From contig NZ_JAKRGF010000001.1 in the NCBI RefSeq assembly GCF_022347685.1, positions 992,001 through 1,056,000 on the forward strand: a DNA stretch of 64,000 bases, read 5' to 3'. Origin of the DNA: Thalassobius sp. Cn5-15 (GTDB taxonomy: Bacteria > Pseudomonadota > Alphaproteobacteria > Rhodobacterales > Rhodobacteraceae). Positions 1 to 8,594 of this stretch are shown piece after piece (position 1 is the first letter of the stretch; every line of letters begins with the position of its first letter). A program made the position numbers and the translations under genes. Under the pieces are notes generated by a model. The model was not told the DNA's origin. It made no database searches and saw only the letters and a program-made list of their open reading frames with translations.

Positions 1-1665
1 ATGGCGCATGGTTTGCGCCAAGCAACCGGTCAGGCAAATGTCACCGTGCTGGAGGCGCAGGACCATCTGACCGGCACCAGTGAGGCGACCCGCGCAGCAC
101 TCAGCACCAAACTGGCACAGGCCGGCGTCAAGGTCTGGAGCGGCGCCAAGATCGCCGAGATTACCCCCGAAGGCCCCCGCATAAGCACAGGTGAGGTGGT
201 GCCCGCCAGCCTAACCATCGGCGCCGCCGGTGCCACACCGCATCCGTGGCTGGCTAAGACGTCATTGCCCTTGCAAGACGGCTTTATCAAAATCGGCGCG
301 ACCCTTCAGGTGGAGGGGCAAGAGGACCTCTTTGCCACTGGTGACTGCGCGCACCTGATGCACGCACCGCGCCCCAAGGCAGGTGTCTTTGCCGTCCGCG
401 CAGCCCCGGTGCTGCGCGACAATCTGGAGGCACGTTTGATCGGCGCCGCCCTACGCAGGTTCGCGCCGCAGAAAAACTACCTGAAACTGATCGCATTGGG
501 CGGAAAATCAGCCCTCGCTGAACGCTGGGGGCGGCCCATCAGCGGCCCACTGTTGTGGCGGTGGAAGGATCGGATTGACCGGACCTTCATGGCGCAGTTC
601 AAGGATTTGCCCGTAATGGAACCGGCCACACCTCCCAAAGCCGCCGCTCTCGGTGTGGCGGAGGAGCTGTCAGGTGGCCGCCCAATTTGCGCGGGTTGCG
701 GTTCAAAAATCGGGCCTGGAACGCTCAGCGCGGCACTGCAATCGCTACCCCGTCAGGCGCACAAGGATGTGGTGCAGGGTGCGGGCGATGATGCGGCAGT
801 GCTGCGGATGGGAGATATAACACAGGTTATCTCCACCGATCATCTGCGCGCATTCAGCCAGGATCCGGCGCTGATGGCGCGGATCGCGGCGGTGCATGCG
901 CTCGGCGACATCTGGTCAATGGGGGCGCGGCCCCAATCTGCGCTGGCGCAGATCATCCTGCCGCGCATGTCGCCTGCCCTGCAGGAACGGACATTGGCAG
1001 AGGTGATGGCCCACGCCGGCGCCATCTTTGCCGATGCGGGCGCCGAAGTGGTTGGCGGCCACACCACGCAAGGCGCGGAAATGACCATCGGGTTCACCGT
1101 CACCGGCACCTTGGCCAAGGGACGGCAACCGATCACGCTGGCGGGTGCCCGCGCAGGGGACGCGCTGATCCTGACACGCCCGATTGGCAGCGGCACACTT
1201 CTGGCCGCCGAAATGCAGGGGCGCGCCAATGGCCGTCACGTCGCCGCGATGCTTCGCCAGATGGCGGAACCGCAGATTGTCGCCGCCACGCTGTTGGCAG
1301 AGGCCCACGCCATGACCGATGTGACCGGCTTTGGTCTGGCAGGTCATTTGAAAGAGATGTGCGACGCCTCTGGCACCGGCGCGGAACTATGGATGAAGGC
1401 GCTGCCGCTTTATGATGGCGCTGAGGAGTTGGCGGCAACTGGCATCACCTCCACACTGCATGAAGCAAACCTGACATACGCCCCCGTACAGAACGCCACC
1501 GGCCCGCGTGGCATGCTGCTGCATGATCCGCAGACCGCAGGCGGGATGCTGGCAGCCGTGGCGGTGGAGCAGGTCGACGACATACTGCTCCGTATGGCAG
1601 AGGCAGGCGTGCCCGCCCGCCAGATCGGCACCATTGTGCCGGGAGATCAGATCAGCTGCCGGTGA
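1..1665 (+). CDS. selD: Selenide, water dikinase fused to an FAD-dependent pyridine nucleotide oxidoreductase (5' truncated)
   Basis: The C-terminal part makes selenophosphate from selenide and ATP, the selenium donor for tRNA 2-selenouridine or selenocysteine. Residues 1 to about 215 are the tail of an NADH-dehydrogenase-like flavoprotein, with the FAD-contact motif DLFATGDCAH at 109-118. SelD begins near residue 225: CAGCGSK (C230, C233) is the usual active-site region with Cys rather than Sec, followed by GAGDDAAVL (260-268) and HALGDIWSMG (299-308). This two-domain fusion is known in alphaproteobacteria and normally runs to over 700 residues, so roughly 150 N-terminal residues including the first dinucleotide-binding fold lie left of the window. 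The true start is not visible. It converges on mnmH, its likely user of selenophosphate. The SelD call is firm; the role of the oxidoreductase part is not established. Confidence 0.93.
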   Translation: MAHGLRQATGQANVTVLEAQDHLTGTSEATRAALSTKLAQAGVKVWSGAKIAEITPEGPRISTGEVVPASLTIGAAGATPHPWLAKTSLPLQDGFIKIGATLQVEGQEDLFATGDCAHLMHAPRPKAGVFAVRAAPVLRDNLEARLIGAALRRFAPQKNYLKLIALGGKSALAERWGRPISGPLLWRWKDRIDRTFMAQFKDLPVMEPATPPKAAALGVAEELSGGRPICAGCGSKIGPGTLSAALQSLPRQAHKDVVQGAGDDAAVLRMGDITQVISTDHLRAFSQDPALMARIAAVHALGDIWSMGARPQSALAQIILPRMSPALQERTLAEVMAHAGAIFADAGAEVVGGHTTQGAEMTIGFTVTGTLAKGRQPITLAGARAGDALILTRPIGSGTLLAAEMQGRANGRHVAAMLRQMAEPQIVAATLLAEAHAMTDVTGFGLAGHLKEMCDASGTGAELWMKALPLYDGAEELAATGITSTLHEANLTYAPVQNATGPRGMLLHDPQTAGGMLAAVAVEQVDDILLRMAEAGVPARQIGTIVPGDQISCR

Positions 1666-1682
1666 CATCGGCAGTTTCGATA

Positions 1683-1827
1683 GGTTCGCGCCCGATCCCT
1701 AGGGCGGCCATCCAAAAGCGCACCCCATCGCTTCTCCTCAAACCTCACAACAGAGTTAAACGGCAGAAAATCGAGCCCGCCCTTGGGGGCGGGGTCGGGC
1801 GTTAACCGGACCGCTGCGCGATCCGGT
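1683..1827 (+). repeat. Copy A of a ~145-bp dispersed intergenic inverted-repeat element
   Basis: This copy fills the gap between the convergent 3' ends of selD and mnmH. It starts AGGTTCGCGCCCGATCCC, carries GTCGGGCG near its right side, and ends AACCGGACCGCTGCGCG then ATCCGGT, with ACCGGA/TCCGGT as a small terminal palindrome. Two more copies occur at 8595-8737 (same orientation) and 44582-44728 (reverse). The ends are conserved and the centre is not. It may act as a bidirectional terminator or be a MITE-like element; no transposase is nearby. Confidence 0.7.
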
Positions 1828-1835
1828 AAGAATAT

Positions 1836-2903
1836 TTAACCTTCCACAAGCTTACTAAACTCGGTCGCCAACACCTGCTGCGCCGCCGCTGATAGGTCTG
1901 CCTGATCTATACCCGCCAGTTCAATAACCGCCAGTGGGTCACGCGCCCGCCGCGTGGCGCGCGCATAACTGGGATCATAGTGTTGCGCGACCAGTTCAGC
2001 CGCCAGTGCCTGATAATCGCCAGTCTGCGCCATTGCCTGCCAACGCGCCACCAGATCGTGGCCGTGAAAGGGCACCAGATGCGACAGCCGCGCCTGCAAC
2101 TCGTCCATATCGGCAACAACATCACCGTAGCTATCCGCCAGATATTGCGCGCGCGCCATAAGCGGCGCCTCTAGCCGGATGTGATCAGCACGTTGCATCG
2201 CCTGCCACAGGCTGGGCGGCAGGCGCAGTCGACCGATCTTGGCACTCTCTGCCTCGACAAAAATCGGTCGGGCCAGATCCATATCTGCCAATTCCATAGC
2301 CAGACGGCTCTCAAACGTCTTTTGACTCGGCTGCCCGCCCGACTGCCCGCCAAGGAGCGAACCGCGATGTTGCGCCAACGCCTCAAGATCCAACACCTGA
2401 GCGCCCATGCGCCGCAGTTCAGCCAGCAACGCAGTCTTGCCCGTGCCAGTGCCGCCGTCAATCAGCACCATATGATCTGGCAAAGGCACGTCATAAAGCA
2501 TCTGCACCACCAGACGACGGTAGGATTTATAGCCACCCTCAATCAGGCTGACCCGCCAGCCGATCTGATGCAGGATGGACGCGAACGAGCCTGAACGCTG
2601 CCCACCGCGCCAGCAATAGACCAACGGCCGCCAGCCACCAGCGCGATCGGCCAGCGCGGTTTCCAGATGCCTTGCCGCGTTTTTAGCGACCAGCGCAGCG
2701 CCCACTTTGCGTGCCTTGAACGGGTCCTCTTGCACGTAAATGGTCCCCACTTCTGCCCGTTCTGCATCACTGAAAACCGGCAGTGACATCGCCCCCGGCA
2801 GATGATCATCGGCAAACTCAGCCGGCGCGCGAACGTCGATGACATCGTCAAACCCCGCCGCCTTGATATCCGCCAGGCAAGAGAATGAGACACGATCCAC
2901 CAT
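1836..2903 (-). CDS. mnmH: tRNA 2-selenouridine synthase
   Basis: MnmH (SelU, YbbB) replaces sulfur by selenium in 2-thiouridine at the wobble position of Lys, Glu and Gln tRNAs, using selenophosphate. The 355-residue protein has an N-terminal rhodanese domain (DVIDVRAPAEFADDHLPGA) with the CWRGGQRSGS loop that carries the catalytic Cys, then a P-loop domain (GGTGTGKTALL). The start at 2903 is chosen because GAAAGGG lies about 8 bases upstream and the rhodanese fold begins directly after it; a longer frame to 3020 adds residues with no family similarity. Convergent with selD, its substrate supplier. No selA or selB is in view, so selenouridine may be the main selenium use here. Confidence 0.93.
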   Translation of the reverse strand: MVDRVSFSCLADIKAAGFDDVIDVRAPAEFADDHLPGAMSLPVFSDAERAEVGTIYVQEDPFKARKVGAALVAKNAARHLETALADRAGGWRPLVYCWRGGQRSGSFASILHQIGWRVSLIEGGYKSYRRLVVQMLYDVPLPDHMVLIDGGTGTGKTALLAELRRMGAQVLDLEALAQHRGSLLGGQSGGQPSQKTFESRLAMELADMDLARPIFVEAESAKIGRLRLPPSLWQAMQRADHIRLEAPLMARAQYLADSYGDVVADMDELQARLSHLVPFHGHDLVARWQAMAQTGDYQALAAELVAQHYDPSYARATRRARDPLAVIELAGIDQADLSAAAQQVLATEFSKLVEG

Positions 2904-3014
2904 AGGGCACCCTTTCGCAGAAATATGTGAATTCATCCTATTTCTAAAGAGTTGCGGCCTATTTCTCCAGCTTCTTGAGCTGTCAATGGCAAAAACTTCA
3001 AACCTGATTGAAAA

Positions 3015-3046
3015 AGTCAACTTGACTATTCCAACTAATTTAGTCA
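3015..3046. promoter_or_regulatory. Candidate operator upstream of the hemP/imelysin genes
   Basis: Positions 3015-3027 are a perfect palindrome, AGTCAA-C-TTGACT. TGACTA at 3023-3028 is also matched by TAGTCA at 3041-3046. Three half-sites of one sequence in 32 bases, between divergent mnmH and the hemP genes, look like a regulator site. Given the downstream iron genes, an iron-responsive regulator is the natural guess, but I cannot assign which one. Confidence 0.4.
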
Positions 3047-3115
3047 GAAAAGCCGCAGTCTAGCCATCCGCCCTGCGGTAGCCCGAATCCATTGAAACCC
3101 TTGGGATTGATTGAC

Positions 3116-3295
3116 ATGCGACAGATCGCTTCCGCGCTGGCTGGCCGAACCGCTCATCACAGCTCCGACCGCCGGACGGACCGTCCGCTCCTGCTGTCGA
3201 TCCTTTCCGAAACTGGCATTTTCGATACTGGCCTGTCCGACAGCTATTCGCTGGAACGGATGATTGACCGGCTCGACCAACGGGAGACCCTGTGA
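3116..3295 (+). CDS. Small protein of unknown function, coupled to hemP
   Basis: A 59-residue frame (MRQIASALAGRT to DRLDQRETL) ends in TGATG, so its stop overlaps the hemP start by one base, typical of translational coupling. Codon third positions are GC-rich as in neighbouring genes. A TTG start at 3092 would add eight residues; ATG 3116 is preferred, though no strong ribosome site is seen. It has no membrane segment and no motif I recognise. It could be a real peptide or a leader whose translation controls hemP. Confidence 0.5.
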   Translation: MRQIASALAGRTAHHSSDRRTDRPLLLSILSETGIFDTGLSDSYSLERMIDRLDQRETL

Positions 3296-3468
3296 TGACC
3301 ACCATGCAAATGAACCAAACTGGCTCCACCTCAATTGAGCTGCCCACCCTGCCCACGCACCGCGCCGAAGAGCTGACCCAAGGCGGCAATCAGGCGCTGA
3401 TCGTGCTGAACGATCAGGTCTACAGCCTGCGCATCACCCGCGCCGGCAAATTGATCCTAACCAAATAA
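3295..3468 (+). CDS. hemP: Hemin uptake protein HemP
   Basis: This 57-residue protein ends in YSLRITRAGKLILTK, the highly conserved C-terminus of the HemP family. HemP proteins are small cytoplasmic factors associated with heme and iron uptake, often iron-repressed; in some bacteria they activate heme-receptor transcription. The ATG at 3295 overlaps the preceding stop. Further in-frame ATGs at codons 4 and 6 are alternative starts. It heads the imelysin cluster, consistent with an iron role. Confidence 0.9.
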   Translation: MTTMQMNQTGSTSIELPTLPTHRAEELTQGGNQALIVLNDQVYSLRITRAGKLILTK

Positions 3469-3537
3469 CCCCGGCGCGGCCCAGAACGGCCGCGTCCTTC
3501 ATTGTACCAACTGACATACCAACTGAGGACAGTCGAC

Positions 3538-4803
3538 ATGAAAACCACCTTCCTGAGCACCTCTGTGCTGGCACTGACGCTGGGCACTAGCGCCCTTGCA
3601 GAGGCCCCGAGTGCCAAAGCGGTTCTGGAAAACTACGCCAACATCGCAGAGGCAAAATATCAGGACAGCCTGATCACCGCCAAAGCGCTGCAGGCCGCAG
3701 TTGACGCGCTGATCGCTTCGCCTTCGGACGAAACCCTGAAAGCAGCGAAAGACGCCTGGCTGGTGTCGCGTAACCCCTACCAGCAGACCGAGGTTTACCG
3801 TTTCGGTAACGCCATCGTTGATGACTGGGAAGGCAAGGTAAACGCATGGCCGCTGGACGAAGGTCTGATCGACTATGTTGACGCCTCCTACGGTCTGTCC
3901 GAAGAAAACGAATACGCCGCGCTGAACGTTGTTGCGACCCCCGTTTTCAAACTGTCCGGCACTGATGTGGACGCCACCAACATCACCCCTGAGTTGCTGG
4001 AAGCGACCCTGCACGAAGCAGATGGTGTTGAGGCAAACGTGGCCACCGGCTACCACGCCATCGAATTTCTGCTGTGGGGTCAGGACCTGAACGGTCATGG
4101 CGCTGGCGCTGGCAACCGTCCGGCAACCGATTTCGCCAAAGGTGACGATTGCACCGGCGGTCACTGCGACCGTCGTGCGGCCTACCTGAAGGCAGCGACC
4201 GATCTGCTGGTGTCCGATCTGGAATTCATGGCAGGCGCATGGGCTGAAGGTGGCGAAGGCCGCGCAACTGTGCTGGCAGACGAAGATGCAGGTCTGGTTG
4301 CGATGCTGACGGGCATGGGCTCGCTGTCTTACGGTGAACAGGCAGGTGAGCGTATGCGCCTTGGCCTGATGCTGAACGATCCCGAAGAAGAGCACGATTG
4401 CTTCTCCGACAACACCCACAACAGCCACTACTACGACGGCAAAGGCATCCAGAACGTCTATCTGGGCAGCTACACCCGCGTTGACGGCACCGTTGTTTCC
4501 GGCGCGTCGCTGTCAGATCTGGTGAAGGCCAAAGACGCTGCACTGGACGCGGAAATGACCGGCAAGCTGGACGTGACCATGGCCGCACTGGGCAAAATGA
4601 AGGACGCAGCCGACAACGGTTTCGCCTATGACCAGATGCTGGAACGCGGCAACGCCGAAGGCGAAGCGCTGATCATGGGTGGTGTGAACGGTCTGGTCGA
4701 TCAGACCAAATCGATCGAGCGTGTCGTTGCTGCACTGGGCCTGAACCAGCTGGAGTTTGAAGGCTCCGACAGCCTCGACAACCCCAAGGCCGTGTTTGAA
4801 TAA
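3538..4803 (+). CDS. Imelysin-family periplasmic iron-binding protein
   Basis: 421 residues. A Sec signal peptide (MKTTFLSTSVLALTLGTSAL, cleaved after about residue 21) is followed by a full imelysin domain with the family motif GYHAIE at 171-176 inside GYHAIEFLLWGQD. Imelysin proteins (IrpA, ICMP, EfeO/EfeM relatives) are periplasmic or envelope proteins linked to iron uptake; GxHxxE is the conserved presumed metal site. The start at 3538 fits the signal peptide; a frame from 3502 would spoil it. Codon use is strongly biased, suggesting high expression. A terminator follows, so this gene is probably transcribed more than the three genes downstream. Confidence 0.92.
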   Translation: MKTTFLSTSVLALTLGTSALAEAPSAKAVLENYANIAEAKYQDSLITAKALQAAVDALIASPSDETLKAAKDAWLVSRNPYQQTEVYRFGNAIVDDWEGKVNAWPLDEGLIDYVDASYGLSEENEYAALNVVATPVFKLSGTDVDATNITPELLEATLHEADGVEANVATGYHAIEFLLWGQDLNGHGAGAGNRPATDFAKGDDCTGGHCDRRAAYLKAATDLLVSDLEFMAGAWAEGGEGRATVLADEDAGLVAMLTGMGSLSYGEQAGERMRLGLMLNDPEEEHDCFSDNTHNSHYYDGKGIQNVYLGSYTRVDGTVVSGASLSDLVKAKDAALDAEMTGKLDVTMAALGKMKDAADNGFAYDQMLERGNAEGEALIMGGVNGLVDQTKSIERVVAALGLNQLEFEGSDSLDNPKAVFE

Positions 4804-4815
4804 ACACTGCTCAAC

Positions 4816-4848
4816 AGACCGGCTGTGGATCTCCGCGGCCGGTCTTTT
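4816..4848 (+). terminator. Rho-independent terminator after the first imelysin gene
   Basis: AGACCGGC (4816-4823) pairs with GCCGGTCT (4838-4845) and is followed by T residues. It lies inside the imelysin/DUF1111 cluster and probably acts as a partial stop that lowers expression of the downstream genes. Confidence 0.7.
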
Positions 4849-4950
4849 GCCGCTTTGACAACCTCCCCTTGTCCAAGGCGGCGCCTCCCCCTTACCCAGC
4901 CAACCGCGCCACATCCACATTGATCACGCGCACCGCTACGGTTTTAGAAC

Positions 4951-6483
4951 ATGCTCAAGCGTCCCGCGCCCCTTATCCCCCTATATGCCCTGTTACTGAC
5001 GACAACGATTGTGAATCCCGCGATGGCATTGGACCTATCGCAGGATCTGCATCTGTCGCCACTGCCCCGCACGGATGCCGAGACCGCCCGCATCACCGCC
5101 GTGCGCCAAGCGCCCAGCGATTTTTCTGCTCCTCACAGATTTGAAGCCCTGAGCGCCGGCAAGGCCACAGTGCCTGCCAGCGACGACGAACGCGTTCTCT
5201 CCCATCCCGCCGCCAGCCTGACCGAAACGCTGGATTTTGAACTGGGTCGGTCACTGTTTGAAAAGCTATGGGTTGCGGCCCCCTCCTCCACCCGCGCGTC
5301 AGACGGCTTGGGCCCGATCTATAACGCGCGCGCCTGCTCGGGATGCCACATCAACGATGGTCGCGGCCACGCGCCTGCTGGACCGTCGGAAGATGCCAAA
5401 AGTTTTGCGCTGAAACTGTCAATTCCCGCCCCGCAGGACGACCGTATGGAGGAGATTGAGGGCTGGATCGCCACCCAGCCCGAACCGAACTACGGCAGCC
5501 AGATACAGGATTTCGCCACCGCCACCGTAGGCGCTGAGGCGCAAATTTCTGTCACCTATACGCCGTATCCGGTGACGTTGGACGATCGCACAGTCATCAC
5601 CCTGCGCCGCCCCGACGTGACCCTGACCCAAATGGCGCATGGACCTTTGCATAGTCAGGCAATGCTCAGCCCGCGCATCGCACCGCCGCTGAGCGGGCTG
5701 GGCTTGATCGAGGCGATCCCCGCCGCTGATATTCTGGCGCTTGCCGACCCAGAGGACGCAGATGGCAATGGCATTTCAGGCCGCGCCGCTGTGGCGTGGT
5801 CGGTGGCGCATGACACGTGGATGCTGGGCCGGTTTGGCCACAAGGCCACGCAGCCCACCGTGCGGCAACAGGTGGCTGGCGCACTCAGCACCGACCTGGG
5901 GATTTCATCACCGCTGTTTCCCGCACCCTGGGGTGACTGCACAGAGGCACAGACTGAATGCCGCGCCGCGCCGCATGGTGACAATGACGTGCGGGTCAAT
6001 GAGGTGGATGATATCGGTCTGGATCTGATGACGCTTTACACCGCAAACCTCGGCGTGCCGGAACGACGCAATGTCGCTGCGCCTGAGGTGCTGCGTGGCA
6101 AAGAGATTTTCCACACTGCGGGCTGCGCCGACTGCCATACACCCAGCTTTGTCACCCACCGTTTGGCCGATCAGGCAGAACGCTCTTTCCAACTGATCTG
6201 GCCCTATTCCGATTTCCTGTTGCATGACATGGGCGATGGCCTTAGGGACAGCCGCCCTGAGGGTGTGGCAACAGATCGGGAATGGCGTACCCCGCCGCTT
6301 TGGGGTATTGGTCTGGCACACAGGGCTTCGGCTGAGGCGGGCTTCCTCCATGATGGGCGGGCGCGTACCCTCTTGGAGGCGGTGCTGTGGCATGGCGGCG
6401 AAGCAGCTGCTGCGCAGGCCCATGTGCGCCAATTGAACGAAACCGACCGGGCGGCCTTGATCGCCTTTCTGGAAAGCCTTTGA
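4951..6483 (+). CDS. Diheme c-type cytochrome, DUF1111 'thiol oxidoreductase' family
   Basis: 510 residues with a signal peptide (MLKRPAPLIPLYALLLTTTI...AMA). Two c-type heme motifs are visible: CSGCH (C129, C132, H133) and CADCH (C392, C395, H396). The layout matches the DUF1111 family, often labelled di-heme oxidoreductase or predicted thiol oxidoreductase and distantly related to MauG/cytochrome c peroxidase. It is periplasmic. Neighbouring imelysins suggest a redox step on iron, perhaps ferric/ferrous conversion for uptake, but this is inference from context. It is separated from the next gene by only one base. Confidence 0.88.
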   Translation: MLKRPAPLIPLYALLLTTTIVNPAMALDLSQDLHLSPLPRTDAETARITAVRQAPSDFSAPHRFEALSAGKATVPASDDERVLSHPAASLTETLDFELGRSLFEKLWVAAPSSTRASDGLGPIYNARACSGCHINDGRGHAPAGPSEDAKSFALKLSIPAPQDDRMEEIEGWIATQPEPNYGSQIQDFATATVGAEAQISVTYTPYPVTLDDRTVITLRRPDVTLTQMAHGPLHSQAMLSPRIAPPLSGLGLIEAIPAADILALADPEDADGNGISGRAAVAWSVAHDTWMLGRFGHKATQPTVRQQVAGALSTDLGISSPLFPAPWGDCTEAQTECRAAPHGDNDVRVNEVDDIGLDLMTLYTANLGVPERRNVAAPEVLRGKEIFHTAGCADCHTPSFVTHRLADQAERSFQLIWPYSDFLLHDMGDGLRDSRPEGVATDREWRTPPLWGIGLAHRASAEAGFLHDGRARTLLEAVLWHGGEAAAAQAHVRQLNETDRAALIAFLESL

Positions 6484-6484
6484 G

Positions 6485-7504
6485 ATGTTGAAACCCTTTG
6501 CCACCGCTCTTGCCCTGTTGCTGCCGGGGGCGTCTCTCGCTCAGCCAGTGCCGGAACGGGTGGGATTGGTCGAACGGGTTCTGGATCAGCATGTCCTACC
6601 GAATTTCGCCGATCTGGCAGAGGCAACCAGTCAGTTGGCGATGATTGCCGCTCAGGATTGCACTCCGGATAGCGAGGATCTGCGCACCGCATACGCCCGC
6701 GCCTTTGACGCCTGGGTACGGGTCAGTCATCTGCGCTTTGGCCCGACAGAGGTGCAAAACCGCGCCTTTGCGTTGGCCTTCTGGCCTGATCCGCGCAGCA
6801 AAACCCCAAAGGCACTGGCACAACTGCTGGCCGATCAGGATGTCGCACTTCTGGCGCCGGAGGAATATACCGAGTTGAGCATCGCCGCACGTGGGTTCTA
6901 CGCGCTGGAATACCTGCTTTATGAGCCGCAGTTGCAACAGCCCGCAGCCTATGCCTGCGCATTGGTGCAGGCGGGCAGTGCAGATATTGCGCGGCTGTCT
7001 GCAGCGATCAATACTGATTGGGCATCCTATGCAGACCAAATGCGCAGGCCCCATGCCGATGGCCCCTACAAAACCAATGCCGAGGCCACGCAGGAGTTGT
7101 TCAAGGCACTGCTGACAGGCCTGCAGTTCACCACCGACATGCGCCTTGGCCGTCCGCTGGGAACATTTGAACGTCCGCGCCCCAAACGGGCCGAGGCACG
7201 CCGGTCACAGCGCAGCCAGCGCCATATCGCGCTGGCGGTGGGGGAGCTGGAAGAGCTGGCGGCTCTCTTATCGCGCGACGGCTCTGGGCTGCAGGCGGAG
7301 CTGATGGCCGCGTTTGAGGATACGCATCAAGCGATTGATGTCATCGACAGCCCCGATCTGTCCTCGGTCGCCACGCCCTTTGGCTGGTTGCAGGCCGACA
7401 TCGTGCGCCTGAACCTTTACAGCCGCATTACCGAAGAATTGATGCCCCCCTTGGGTGAAGAACTGGGCGTGCCCGCTGGGTTCAACGCGCTGGACGGGGA
7501 TTAA
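6485..7504 (+). CDS. Second imelysin-like periplasmic protein
   Basis: 339 residues with a signal peptide (MLKPFATALALLLPGASLA). The imelysin fold is recognisable, but the place of the GxHxxE motif reads GFYALE (137-142), with Tyr instead of His. This is expected for the COG3489-like subgroup that accompanies DUF1111 and DUF1513 genes, so it is probably a normal subgroup trait rather than decay. The start lies directly after the DUF1111 stop and the stop is 4 bases before the next start, so this is one operon. The role is presumably in periplasmic iron handling. Confidence 0.85.
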   Translation: MLKPFATALALLLPGASLAQPVPERVGLVERVLDQHVLPNFADLAEATSQLAMIAAQDCTPDSEDLRTAYARAFDAWVRVSHLRFGPTEVQNRAFALAFWPDPRSKTPKALAQLLADQDVALLAPEEYTELSIAARGFYALEYLLYEPQLQQPAAYACALVQAGSADIARLSAAINTDWASYADQMRRPHADGPYKTNAEATQELFKALLTGLQFTTDMRLGRPLGTFERPRPKRAEARRSQRSQRHIALAVGELEELAALLSRDGSGLQAELMAAFEDTHQAIDVIDSPDLSSVATPFGWLQADIVRLNLYSRITEELMPPLGEELGVPAGFNALDGD

Positions 7505-7508
7505 CACT

Positions 7509-8582
7509 ATGCTGACAGGATCGCGGCGGGGATTTCTGGCAGGCCTCTTGGCCAGCAGCATGACACCGGCGATCAGCTGGGCCAACGTCGGTGCCCCACA
7601 GTATCTGTCAGCGGCGAAGACACCTGATGGGGCCTTTCGTATCTACGGCTTGGACGGCGCAGGCCGGATCCTTTTTGATCATCCGCTGCCCGGGCGCGGC
7701 CACGCCGCCTGCGCCCATCCAACACGGGCCGAAGCGGTGGCCTTTGCCCGTCGCCCCGGCACATTCGCCCATGTGATCAACTGCCAAAATGGCGAGGTTC
7801 TGGCAGAGTTGCACAGCCCTGAGGGCCGCCATTTCATGGGGCATGGCGTCTTTGATCTGGCTGGTGATCTACTGCTAACCCCTGAGAATGACTATGAGGC
7901 TGGTGAAGGCCGCATCGCCATCTGGGACCGCCGACTGGGCTATCGCCGTGTGGGCGATCTGCCCTCGGGCGGGGTTGGGCCACATGACATGCAGCGCCTG
8001 CCCGGTCAGGACCGCTTTGTCATCGCCAATGGCGGTATCGACACCCACCCAGAAAGCGGTCGCAGCCCGTTGAACCTGCCGACCATGCGGGCCAATCTGG
8101 CACTGATGGAGCTGGATGGCGGGCTAGAGGTGACGGAACTGGACCTTGACCTGCGCCTGAACTCCATCCGCCATCTGACTGTGCGCGCCGACGGGCTGAT
8201 CGGTTTCGCGATGCAGTGGCAGGGCAAGGATGGACAGCACCCGCCGTTGCTGGGAATGATGCGTGCGGGTGAGGCGCCGCGCCTATTCAGCGCGCCCGAA
8301 GCACTGCATCAGGGGATGAAGAACTACGCGGGTTCTATCGCGTTCAGCGGCAACGGACGGCTGGTCGCCATCACCTCACCGCGTGGAAATGCGGTGCAGC
8401 TGTTTAATGCCGCAACGGGTGCGTTCGTGCGGCAAGTGGATGAGGTGGATGTGTGCGGACTGTCGGCATCCGGTGACGGGTTTATCGCAACCTCTGGCAC
8501 TGGAATGATCCGCTCTATCGGGGCTGAGGGAGAGCCTGCTCAGCACGAACTGGCGTTTGACAACCACTTGATCGCGGTTTGA
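7509..8582 (+). CDS. Tat-exported DUF1513 protein of the iron cluster
   Basis: 357 residues. The N-terminus has a twin-arginine signal (SRRGFLAGLLASSMTPAISWA), so the protein is exported folded. The rest has repeated blade-like segments (for example GHGVFDLAGDLLLTPENDYE and GGVGPHDMQRLPGQDRFVIA), compatible with a beta-propeller, as proposed for DUF1513. The start at 7509 puts the Tat motif at the N-terminus. It is the last gene of the imelysin-DUF1111-imelysin run, a combination that recurs in proteobacteria near iron-repressed genes. Its biochemical activity is unknown. Confidence 0.87.
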   Translation: MLTGSRRGFLAGLLASSMTPAISWANVGAPQYLSAAKTPDGAFRIYGLDGAGRILFDHPLPGRGHAACAHPTRAEAVAFARRPGTFAHVINCQNGEVLAELHSPEGRHFMGHGVFDLAGDLLLTPENDYEAGEGRIAIWDRRLGYRRVGDLPSGGVGPHDMQRLPGQDRFVIANGGIDTHPESGRSPLNLPTMRANLALMELDGGLEVTELDLDLRLNSIRHLTVRADGLIGFAMQWQGKDGQHPPLLGMMRAGEAPRLFSAPEALHQGMKNYAGSIAFSGNGRLVAITSPRGNAVQLFNAATGAFVRQVDEVDVCGLSASGDGFIATSGTGMIRSIGAEGEPAQHELAFDNHLIAV

Positions 8583-8594
8583 AGGCCGAAACAG

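Noticed and set aside
3499-4428. Open frame antisense to the first imelysin gene
   Set aside because: The imelysin on the plus strand has a signal peptide and the GxHxxE motif; the antisense translation has none.
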